Shown in pieces: positions 25,501 to 34,549 of a stretch of DNA of 64,000 nt. A model generated the notes under the pieces. It searched no databases, was not told the DNA's origin, and saw nothing but the letters and a program-made list of their open reading frames with translations. The stretch is from Drosophila pseudoobscura (lineage: Eukaryota > Arthropoda > Insecta > Diptera > Drosophilidae), in the NCBI RefSeq assembly GCF_009870125.1, contig NC_046681.1, forward strand, positions 6,895,001 to 6,959,000. Reading direction: 5' to 3'. Made by a program: the position numbers and the translations under genes. Numbering within the stretch: position 1 is the stretch's first letter; the number at the start of each line of letters is the position of its first letter.

Positions 25501-26088
25501 GCTTTGGGATGGGCTGCACAGTAGGCCTGGTGGACCTTCTTCATGAGGGGGGCGCTGGTGAGGAACAGCTTGCCCACGCGGTCGTTGCACTCCTCGATCT
25601 GCAGGAGCAGCTCCTCGTGTGTCCGCACAATCTCCACAAAGTTGCACATCAGCTGGGCGTACTCGTCCTGGTTGAGACTGTAAGGAGGAGCAAAGAACAA
25701 ATCACTTGAAGAGAATCACTTTGCGGGGAAAGAGAAGGACCTGGACCTACATTTGGGTCTGTTGCATGGGCTCCAGGAAGTTCTCGAGCAGGCCCTGCAG
25801 TTCCGCCACATGGGCCCGCTCCGAGTCGAGGAGGTCCTTGAGCACCACCGAGCGATACTCCTGTATCTCCTCCGGCGGACGTATGGTCTCGGCCAGCGGC
25901 AGCTGGGCCTTGCATTCGTTCACGTAGTTGCTGGGAAACCAGCCAGTCTTGTCGTTCAGCGTGCCCTCCCACCAGCCGCCGTCCTCGCGCTGGGTGACTG
26001 TGATGATGTCGCCCTTCTTGAAGCACAGCTCGTCGTTGTTGCTGCCCATGAAGGAGTACTCGGCCTGCACTACCAGTGGATGCTCCAT
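16600..26088 (-). CDS. RtGEF: RtGEF (dPix) Rho-type guanine nucleotide exchange factor, coiled-coil form (957 aa)
   Basis: Predicted minus-strand coding exons: 26088-25751 (acceptor at 26152), 25677-25477, 25409-24989, 24922-24683, 21421-21001, 20934-20689, 19470-18658 and 16793-16600. All phases join. Exon 1 holds the SH3 domain (AEYSF, DIITV, GGWWEG, WFPSNYV), which in Pix proteins binds PAK and Cbl. The DH domain begins at YRSVVLKDLLDSE and runs into exon 3 (SKPFRRLDKYSAMLQEL). The PH domain follows (DRYFVLFPQTLLILS, ending PSEANKWVELL). After that come the Pix-family SCLRPTPPLRPS motif, the GIT-binding helix (EEDALVLRVFEAYC) and a C-terminal coiled coil (LRQLWTAIRQMQQD to LLMQHLE). In flies Pix acts with Git and Pak at muscle and synapse; that role is known for the family, not seen here. 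Upstream codons in exon 1 are open, so an earlier start is possible. The donor at 18658 (GACG|GTACCA) is non-consensus and is the weakest junction. Confidence 0.9.
17278..17283 (-). terminator. Candidate polyadenylation signal for the RtGEF read-through form
   Basis: TTTATT on the plus strand reads AATAAA on the gene strand, about 1.3 kb after the stop at 18581 and before the coiled-coil exon. It would end the 918-aa isoform's transcript. Confidence 0.4.
18581..19470 (-). CDS. RtGEF: RtGEF penultimate exon, read-through form ending KINHV (918-aa isoform)
   Basis: The exon starts at acceptor CTGTAG|TCTTGC in phase 1. It encodes a Gln/His/Ser-rich stretch and then a conserved-looking part (SIKDYQRALSEERATRKSL, SYQRSGGTT, HRYAGYGAGYL). 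If the internal donor at 18658 is used, it joins the coiled-coil exon. If not, translation continues through TKRQSGSWCCGNF and stops at 18581. The Gln/His run at about 19265-19350 comes from a CAG/CAC repeat (opa type) and probably varies in length between strains. Confidence 0.75.
22030..24561 (-). CDS. RtGEF: RtGEF alternative terminal exon encoding an 843-residue tail
   Basis: This exon starts at an acceptor in phase 0 (GAGCAG|CTCAGC). It can follow the PH exon that ends at 24683, also in phase 0, and stays open to TAA at 22030. I found no good phase-0 donor inside it (no GTAAG or GTGAG on the coding strand), while the PH exon also joins exon 21421-21001 in phase 0. The simplest reading is a mutually exclusive 3' exon, giving a 1243-residue SH3-DH-PH protein without the GIT-binding helix and coiled coil. 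The tail begins LSQHLDSRGYCTRFS, has basic (ALRKKRCHKAAAKLKD) and acidic (DSESFEDEFDDEY) parts, a proline patch (NRPPPPNPPRRDP) and a cysteine-rich end. The coding frame is certain. The terminal status is inferred, because no AATAAA was seen just downstream. Confidence 0.75.
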   Translation of the reverse strand, partial: LSQHLDSRGYCTRFSLCAYYSSPSSGANARPVRTTLPPSNYPPTAPYANLSAHFARLVRAGGLRSAIVKMLLYPQARQSIDLMRIALRKKRCHKAAAKLKDLNGNGETGESGQSGQSELERQDAIELPTDSESFEDEFDDEYLHSCDSDPFEYVQFYQNKRNDSDSLWNSTGTFVDHGGVYRRHCSSINLIKLDSLDADEVLAQNELKKESLVIGSRALRALARKSLNRNSSVHTSTATLELGAGGSITRCVEEEPMLLPKFSLQQQSSDASSMYAGRLGGAFTACENLASMPDDLSLSQGQGAQEAPVPLPASPTERHSMPSIFVGNRFNLSKNTEVYVPTWKDRQEMQNQSVDGQPEDGVHSSSLDLPAACLTAPDKMQAELLYNFDDDLASLESPLQLQLQRESLPFQSHNLNSDKRVSHKSDSPSSGHPQTDSNQAARSISTTELCIETASKKREPDPERSRDSIRRCISYQFLQMSNRPPPPNPPRRDPDLHLHSKCRCCESSQCPSPRSSDSGMAGSCTIASPDPPNPESYFPMAATGQDVPDSAESERFDVCGMFREKFLTPEATQEEAEAETVDELPEEPTTPTNRKESGENASVVSSTQIQVNTRSIFLPCSSSMDETTRTTPANGSDPLISSSSVGQLDTEPRATFRSGMYAHWWKKERLPPEVVRGIAHAYNKSLPSVHDSKDSKDSGSVCSSCFCSFEASGYSEGALYCSVCQNCVDYYNGSTTSTTNTTTTTASASSGCPLCSEDEAPTNSCPSTRLSAARGAYASEPAYSSSLDCPICAARVAFAGEEGKQTEMCCLPGRPATRLSPRLRCVGWPGRRAFVHVFRLIVL

Positions 26089-26152
26089 CTTCGGCTCTCT
26101 GGCTCTCTCGCTCTCGTCAGGGTTGCTCTGGGTCTGCACTGGATTGCTTAAG

Positions 26153-29100
26153 CTGAAACGAGGGGAAAGCAGGAGGAACATCTTCAGTTGCTGAACTTGA
26201 AAAATCATCAAAATCAAGCGAGTTTTTCAATGAAATACCCATCCATTGACCATCTGTGAGCACACACATACATATCTCTATATCTGTATCTCTATAAATG
26301 TCCGCATGTATGTCTGTCGGTCTGTCCAATCCACCAACATTATGCCGGCACCTACGCAGCATTGCAATTTGCTCTCATCATCGCGGATCGTTAAAGATTC
26401 CATTGGCTTCAGCGCTATCTAAACATTGGAATGGCCCCAAAAGAAAACAAATTGTGAAACATCTGTTGCTCTTGTCGGAAAAGGCGTGCGCAAGTCTCTT
26501 GACATTTTCTAGCGCCTCCCTCCCCGCCTCGCCCTGGCATGCTGCAAGTGTCTGGAAAACTCGTGCGCGGTACACGACGGCCAAGGTCAGAGCCGCAGCC
26601 AGCAGCCATTGGGAAAGTGTAAGAGAAGAGGAAACCACTCAGAGATTACGAAATCAGAACATTTGGTAGGCCAATAAAAACAATCTGAAGAACGGAGAGA
26701 GAGGAGCAGAGAGCAGAGAACATATAAATCATAAACAACGACCGTGTCGTGTACGAAAATGTTTACGAGCCGATTCTTTATGGGTTGTTTGAACATTACT
26801 TTAAAAGATCTGCAAGCGATTTCGGACAAGCAGAATACATTGTGAATCGAAGATTTTTTATGGATATCGTTAAACTTAAATGGCAGACGATTCTCCCCGG
26901 GAGGAAGTGGTTTCGCAGGAGAAACAAATAGTGCAGATCTGTTGGTTTATTAATTCGGTTTCCACATTAAATATGTACACACATATATCTTCAAATTATT
27001 GAAATATTTCCTAGATATATTTATAACATATGTACGTGGCGAGTCACGCAGTGCGATAGAATAAATCAAGAATTCATAGCCAATGGCGGCGTATAGAGTA
27101 ATTCGCTATTATTGTTCGTTCATTGCACTGCCCACTGTATCGAAACATTTTTACATGCTTACACACGGCAGCAGCAAATGCTCTTTAGCTGTACCGTTCT
27201 TTCGTTGCTTATCTCGCCCTTTTCCGTTCGCTTTTGCTGTGCCAGCAGCAGCATCTAAGCTGCTCTCGCGCTCTCCCGCGCTCTCTCGATCTCTCGCGCT
27301 GATTGCAAGCTTCGTTCGCATGGGCTCGTCTGTCCTTGCACCGCGTCACTCTTGAACCTCTACATTTGCACCTGTGTATGTACACATGCACCTCGAAACC
27401 TTCGCCATACGACACATAATACCCGACTTATTAATTAAACAATCAGCAAGTAAACGTTTTTATTAACACCAAGCCATGCTCGTAAAGTCCTATCTAGGCT
27501 GATAAATAATTTATAAACTATTGCGGGTATAGTTCGTGGAAAACTTTTCCCACGAATGATTCATCGCCTTTGGAAGCAGTTCAATAAATTGTCAAATAAT
27601 GTATCTGGCAAATGGGGATGTGTCCCTGATCAAGGGATAGATACAAATTATACATAGTTGTATTACTTTTTGTACACTTTCTGTATCCTACACCTTTACA
27701 TACTGCACATAGTATGTGTATAATGTGTAAATATACTTATATAAATAGATTAATCACATTCTTGTTGCTATTGCTGCAATGAGCAAACGCAAAAATATGA
27801 AAAACATGTTTCTATTTTGCCCAAAATGCTATTTTTTTTTTGTTTTCCTGACTTGCCTACTAAAAATAAAAAACCGACGAAATTATATATAAATCTTGAC
27901 GACTCGACTCTCTCCCATATGGCATATGGGAATGGGAATCCGGCTATAACGAGATATCGCGAGATATATGTACCTACAATACGCTTTCCGAGACTCTCAA
28001 ACTGTTGGCCAAAAGACAAGTTCCATTACAGTTCCCGGGAAAGCCGAGGGCCTTCCTTTTGGCGAAAGTTGTCAAGATTAATCAGACGATTTTCCTCGGA
28101 ATTCTGTCTGAGATTTTTTCACTGAGGCAAGGTCACGTTTTGGTTGCACACACGCGTGAAATGCCTTCAGATTGTGGCTACAGAGCATTCGACTCGCACT
28201 CTTTCGATTATACAGAATTATAAGGAATATATTGTATACTTGTTCAACGATGAATTGTTGTACGAAAATTCGTCGTTTTCCGTTTTCCGCCGTTGCTGTT
28301 GCTGTTGCTCTCAGACGTTGCACCGCACGCGTTCATTGCTTCAGCGAAACTGCTGCGGACGACGAAGCACAGAAAACAGGCGACAAAAAGCAGCCGAATT
28401 TTCACGGTTTTCCCTCCGAGACATCACTCTCACTCTCTCCTGCTCTTTCTCTAGGTCTCTCTGCGGCAGTGTGGGATCGATCGCGAGAGAAGCCTACATT
28501 CATGAGATACAATATATGTGTCTGTTCTCGGGCGGATACAGCGCATATTTTCTTGAAAAATCAACACAGATATGACAATATGGGAACTTGGCCACCGCTA
28601 CAGCCACCGCCACAGCCTCCCAATTCGAAATTCCAAAATGGGGATCACTCTGCGAGTACATACTATATATCTTAATTTTGTTTCATTGAGAAATGTAGAC
28701 CGTCGTTCCCCGTCGTGCTTTCGTCGTTTGTTTTTCAAAAGCCCATTAAAATATTTCGCGTAGGAATCATAGCATATTTGCTGGACGTGATATTTCTATG
28801 TTTATGGTTTGAGAGCGTGTGCATACGTATATTGATGATATACGGAAGGGAAGGAATCACCTGTTCCGTTCAGTTCGGAAGATGTACGTATGTTGGATAA
28901 AGTGGGACGTTGTTGATGTTTCCACGATCTGGTATGGAATCCATCTATGAGTTTAATCTCTATCTCTATCGACCATGTACTGGATACACAGATAAAACAA
29001 ACATAGAATTAGCTGTGCGACTTCCCCTGATGGCAACCCTGAAACCGCTTAAGTCCGTGGCCAACAATAATCAAATTTCCGTAGGTGGCAGCCGTGGCTC

Positions 29101-31440
29101 TGCAGCATCTCGTCCCCTAATGATGCAAGCGAAGAACAGATGCGATGCCGCCTCTGTCTCTCTCTCTCTCTCTCTCTCTCTGTGGCTGTCTGTGCATGAG
29201 GGACCACGAGGGAGGCAAGTACCACAGCCGCCACAAGCTGCAACTGCACAACATTTTAATTAATTCATTAAACCTGCACATGGCGCCGACGCAGCAATGT
29301 CATCCAAATCACAGAAACATATGTACATATTTATGTATGTGTACCAAGCCCACGCTCTCTAAATATAATTCTACGATATGATGGACTCTTTCGGATATTA
29401 ACGATCTGTCACCGATGTCAGAAATCAAATGCACAAGCTACGGCTTCCGGAAATGGGCAATTTGACGGGGAATCAGTGCGAGCGTAGGGGAATACCTATG
29501 AGATCCCACGATGTGTATTTCTGGTGTGCCACGGAGAGCGTAAACAACGCCGAAAGTAGATTTGTTATTCTTTTTCGTATTCTTTGTTTGCTCTCGCGCA
29601 AAGTCAAAGAAAGGAAAACAAAGGCAGCCAAAGACAAACCAAATTTATGCAGTTCTGCAGCCGGCGAGATCTCGTCAGGGCTGGTTCCCCTGCTCCTCCC
29701 CGCCACATGCAACCATCCATCTATCCACTCGGCGTATCCGCCTCTCGAATCCCCTTCAATGTGTCAATACCGAGATTTACAACAGGCCTGAGGTACCACT
29801 TGAGATGCATTTCCCCCACCCCCCCCATCCGCATTGGGGGTGCATACGAGAGCACAATATATAGACATAATATAATTTGATTGCTCCGCCGTATTTATAG
29901 ATATCTTCAGTTCGAGTTGCCGTTGCCAGTGGGAGGATTCGGTTCTCGAAAGAGGTGCGTGGGCGAGGGAGTTCATAATTTGATTTGATTTGATTGGACT
30001 TTGAAGTTCTCTCTTTCAGAGTTTCTGAATTTGAGCATCGTATTGCCAATGCCACGGGGAAAATGAGGTCAACAGCAACCGGGACCATGAAGCAGCGCTG
30101 TTCTGCTCTGTTCTCTTGGCATTCCCGGATGAAAATCAAGCGCATGACTTTCTTCAAATATAAATACTCATATAATTCACGAAACGCTATCAATAGAGCG
30201 CAACAATAGCAATAACAATAATGCGGTCGAATGAAAACTCGACTGTTTTGTACCCTGTATTCGCAATAGTCAATCATCTTTGGAGTCTTCCAAAGAAAAC
30301 CAAACTGAAACTTTTTTCTTAAATATATTTAAGCTGTTATTTTTTTTTTAACCTGTTCTGAAACCTCTCAAGTGCATGATACACGGTAGAGGAGCGAATG
30401 TGCATTTGTTTGATATTTGCCTTTGACAGAATTTTATTTTGGCAACCGTTCAACTTTCGTTCGGGGCGACTGCTGGCAATGGTTCTCTCTGGTTCGGGGC
30501 TTTGAAACGTGCTCAACGGTTGCGTGGCCCCCTTCTCCTCCTTCGTCTTCGTCTCATCGTCGTCTTGCCGTGCAAACAAGCGGCAGCGGAGGAAGGTACA
30601 TGTGTACATATAGACAGGGATACCAGGCAGGGGAGCACCCACTTAAGGCGGGAAACATGGCCGAGGAGGCACGGATGCTACAGAGCTGCGGCCCCTGCTA
30701 TTGACCCAATGGATTATGCAGCATAAATGGCGGGACACTTCAACCTCTGTGACCTGCAAACTCCACGAGACGGCGCACTGTGCCTTCCTTGAGCCGGCAG
30801 TAAATTACACTTGCATGAGGAGGTGCAGAGGGGTTCGGGGAAGTTACTTCTGCCCCGAGAGCCTCGAGATTGTTGCTTTAGTTGCATGCAGGCCCGCTGA
30901 CGCATCGACCGCGGGTAGGGGAGATGGGGCTTGCAATGGGCTGTGGCTATGTTGATGCCACTGAACCCTGGCTGCGGAATAGTCGTAGGAAAACCTGAGT
31001 CATCTTCAGGGCGCGCTTCAGGCCAACCTGTCTGGCCCTCTGCATCGACTCACCTTCAACTTTGCTTATTTGTAACAATCATTTGTTGCGTTGTTTGTTG
31101 CTGATTTCGTTGTGTTCGTCGATTCGGATCAAAAATAGATAATGAGTAATGGGGGCCTTCGGATTCTCCCACCTTTCCACCACTTTTGTCACTTTTCACT
31201 GGCCCCAGCACACTTTTAATTATATACACAATTAGTTATATACTAAATAAAGCACACTCTTCGCACTGCATTCACCTATTAAGACAGGAACTGCCCGACT
31301 TTATATTTCCGTTCGAAGAAAACACTACAAACACAACAGTTCGATGTTCGTGTGCATGATACGCGCTGATAACGTGCATACATTTGGAGTCGATTTGTTA
31401 ACGTCTACATTATCACTTTAAACTTATTATTCACTTTTTT
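26153..31440. other. Probable 5' noncoding region of RtGEF
   Basis: About 5.3 kb separates the first coding RtGEF exon (acceptor at 26152) from the La promoter, so at least one upstream RtGEF exon lies in or beyond it. Stretches near 27.15-27.35 and 28.25-28.50 kb are rich in CTCTCGC, GTTGC and CGAAA words, typical of fly promoters and 5' UTRs. A (TC)n run sits at 29157-29182. A 17-bp inverted repeat with 8-bp arms (CCCATATG/CATATGGG) is at 27914-27930. No coding exon was recognised. Confidence 0.4.
29157..29182. repeat. (TC)n dinucleotide run, possible GAGA-factor site
   Basis: Thirteen consecutive TC units. On the minus strand this is (GA)n, the binding word of Trl/GAGA factor, so it could serve an upstream RtGEF promoter. 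That function is an inference. Confidence 0.75.
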
Positions 31441-31483
31441 TAGGCAAAATTTACAATCTTTCGTCATATTTATTAGGGCAGTT

Positions 31484-31531
31484 CAGTGTGACCGCGGATA
31501 AAATATACCGTCCGACCCTCAAAAATATACC
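31484..31531 (+). promoter_or_regulatory. La: La core promoter: Motif 1 site plus duplicated AAAATATACC
   Basis: Positions 31484-31494 read CGGTCACACTG on the minus strand. This fits the Drosophila core promoter Motif 1 (YGGTCACACTR), bound by M1BP at housekeeping genes. Two exact copies of AAAATATACC follow at 31500-31509 and 31522-31531. No TATA box is apparent. The La ATG is 197 bases beyond the motif, so the 5' UTR would be roughly 100-170 bases. Confidence 0.65.
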
Positions 31532-31690
31532 AAAATAACAAAAACGCAAAAATGAGCAATGATAACAGTTGATGTAATCGAATGCTTTTCGACGTGCAGT
31601 GCTGGCTAACGCAAGATTCCTCACCCTCCACACACGTGTTTTCCGCACGAACGTTTGATTTTATTTGTCCGACAAATATTCACATATATA

Positions 31691-32929
31691 ATGGCCGACG
31701 TTGCTGAAACTACCGTTCCCGAGGTTAAGGAGCCTGTGGAGGAGGTGACCAAAGCAGAGGAAGTCGCAGCCGAGGAGCCCGAAGCCAAGAACGGCGATTC
31801 CAAGGAAGAGCCGGCTTCGGCGGCCGACGGAGACTTCTCCAAACAAGAACGCGCCATTATTCGGCAAGTAGAGTATTACTTCGGGGACGCGAATCTGAAT
31901 CGGGACAAGTTCTTGCGCGAGCAGATTGCCAAGAACGAGGATGGGTGGGTGCCCCTCTCAGTGCTGATCACATTCAAACGGCTGGCCACGCTGTCCACCG
32001 ACTTCGATGAGATCATTGCCGCCCTGAACAAGTCCGACGAGGGCCTGGTCCAGATCAGCGAGGACAAGCAGTCGCTGCGTCGCCACCCCGAGCGACCCAT
32101 CCCAGAGCACAACGAAGAGCGTCGCAAGGAGATCCAGGAGCGCACTGCCTACGCCAAGGGCTTCCCCCTGGATTCGCTGATAAGCGAGCTGCTCGACTTC
32201 TTTGCCTCGTACGAGAAGGTGGTTAACATCACCATGCGCAAACACTACGACAAGCCCACCAAGTCGTACAAGTTCAAGGGCAGCATTTTCCTCACCTTCG
32301 AGACCAAGGATCAGGCCACGGCATTCCTGGAGAAGGACAATAAAGTGGTATACAAGGAGCGCGAGCTTCTCCGCAAGTGGCAGATCGACTACCTCAAGGA
32401 GAAGCAGGAGGAATATCAACTGAAGAGCGAGAAGAAACAGAAAAAGAAGGAGGCCAAGGCCGAGCCCGCCATCGAACTGCCCAAGAACGCGATTGTGGTC
32501 TTCGAGGGGGCTCCGGAGACGGTGTCCCGTGAGGAGATCCGCGAGGCTTTTGAAAAGGTGAAGGACTTTGACATCGCCTACATTGAGTTCAACAAGGGCG
32601 ACACCAAGGGCTCGGTGCGACTCACCGAAGCCGACGCGGCCGAGAAATACATTTCCAAGGTGGAGGAGGGCAAGGTGGGAAAAAGTCTTGTATTCCTATT
32701 GAAAGTGTCTCGCTAACGCCAGCTTCTCTTTCAGCTCAAGTTTAACGAGGAAGTCACACTGACCCTCCGCAAGGCCACCGAGGACGAGGAAAAGACGTTC
32801 CTGGACAAGGCCGTGGAGTTCATGAAGAAGCGCCGCGACTTCAGCCGGAACAATAAGAACAAGCGCTTCGGCCGCAAGCGCCACGGCGGCAACGACAACC
32901 GGCAGGGCAAGAAGTCGCGGGCAGAGTAG
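31691..32929 (+). CDS. La: La autoantigen-like RNA-binding protein (392 aa)
   Basis: Two exons, 31691-32674 and 32735-32929, are joined across a 60-base GT-AG intron in phase 0. The start is the ATG after CATATATA; the 12 open codons upstream read poorly and have no ATG. The protein has an acidic Glu/Ala-rich N-terminus (residues 1-50). The La motif runs at about 55-140 (RQVEYYFGDANLNRDKFLRE, DGWVPLSVLITFKRL), where the Tyr/Phe pocket binds the UUU-OH end of RNA polymerase III transcripts. RRM1 follows (TAYAKGFPLDS, GSIFLTFETKDQA). A Lys/Glu linker leads to the atypical RRM2 (NAIVVFEGAPETVSREEI, GSVRLTEADAAEKYI). The basic C-terminus (KNKRFGRKRHGGN) is a likely nuclear and RNA-binding tail. 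Order and length match fly La (about 390 aa). It protects nascent tRNA and other pol III RNAs in the nucleus. Confidence 0.97.
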
Positions 32930-33193
32930 GACCTCCTGTCCCCAGCCCATGCTAGACTTTGCATACGTGTTACTCCGTAGATCTAGTTGACTTAGATGTA
33001 AGCTCTTAAGTGTACGTATTGTACGCAGTACGTTTTCCTGTAGTTTGCGAAAATAATCGTAGGATAGTACACAGAAAGTATCTCTGAAGAGTATACGTAT
33101 GTTTGGTTTGATATCATTATTACGAGATGAACTCTAATTTATTTTATGTTACTTAAAACAACTACGATTTAATCATTTTCCTCAAAAGAAAGA

Positions 33194-33199
33194 AATAAA
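33194..33199 (+). terminator. La: La polyadenylation signal
   Basis: AATAAA lies 265 bases after the La stop, in an A-rich stretch (AAGAAATAAAGAAAG). The 3' end is expected near 33215. Confidence 0.65.
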
Positions 33200-33263
33200 G
33201 AAAGAAAGAGAGAGTCCTGACCAAACAAGTCTCCCAGTTAATCACGAATTGCATTAATAAGTT

Positions 33264-33269
33264 TTTATT
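33264..33269 (-). terminator. spir: Candidate distal spire polyadenylation signal
   Basis: TTTATT here is AATAAA on the minus strand, 1.28 kb after the spire stop. A second TTTATT at 33953-33958 would give a shorter 3' UTR of about 600 bases. The distal one lies only about 65 bases from the La signal on the other strand. Confidence 0.4.
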
Positions 33270-34549
33270 TAATTGTTTCATTGCGTTTTAGTGTATTTTC
33301 GTTCTCTTTGTGGTGTTTTGTTATAAATCAAAGCCAAAGAATTCCAACTTAAAAGCATTAAAAGTGCAGGATTAACTCTCGTAAATTACAAATACAGTTT
33401 AAATGCGTTTATAAATGAGGGCAAGATGAAACAAAAAAAAACCAAAAAAATGTTCACAAGAACTTCAAAATTAAAGGTTTACGATAGGTAGTATAATTCA
33501 TGATTTCGTTTGGGTCGCGTCGCTTAGATGATAGGCGGAAACTAAAACTATGCGATCAATTAACTAAATAGTATGGGTTGCATTGCAACAAAGACTAAAA
33601 TTAAATTAGGCTATCAATTAAGCGCTATCTCGCGGTATACATTGACGTTGTAGGTGATCAGACGGGGGAACACAACGAGAATTTCGCAAGGAAACGAGAA
33701 TTCGATCTGCGCAAGCACAAACATTTCACAACATTCATTTTTTAACAATATCCAAAATAATGTTTTCGAACTGGGGATGGGATCATTTGTCTGAATCATC
33801 TCTTGATAAGTCGAGAGCACAAGCTGGAGATACGGATTACATATGGATCGTACTTGGATACTTATAAGAGCTATGAGTATATACTTAATCAACATTTACG
33901 TATAAATTAAACATTTACAAACAACGGCATTGTACTGCGATAATATATAGGGTTTATTGTATTTATGTGGTACTGTATGTATAGTCAGCTATTGTTATGT
34001 GTATATACTCGTATTGTATCATATCGTATCGTATGTGGTGGGGTGCGCTCAAGCGGATCATCTCTCTGTAGCCGGCAGAAAATGTACAAAGCTTCAGCCA
34101 GGAATGTTCTTTTGTTCTCTCCTTTGCTTATTCACTAAACTAACACGATTTACAAGGGGAGGGAGTCTCCTGGAGGCTCTATCTTTTATCGTTTACAACA
34201 GTCCATCTAATCCATAATACAATCCGTAAATACGCACGTATGTACGATTATGTATCTTCCGTATGTTTAGTGCGTTCCAGTAGTCCCATAAAACACCTAA
34301 ACAGTTGCTCAGTTAATGCCGAGTATATTGAAAATACATCGATTTCAGACAGTTCTGGTATAGAGTCAGCTATCAAATAAAGTCCGTGGTCTGTCATCGA
34401 ATAAATTGATCAATAGATTCTAGGGTAAGTTATCAAGTCGGGGATATTCTCGAAGATTAATATCTCAGTTGTCGAACTGAGGGATTCCATTTCGAACAGT
34501 GTCCCATAGTGGCACTGTAGGGTTTAATCTGTCTGGGCCCGTTCTGTGC

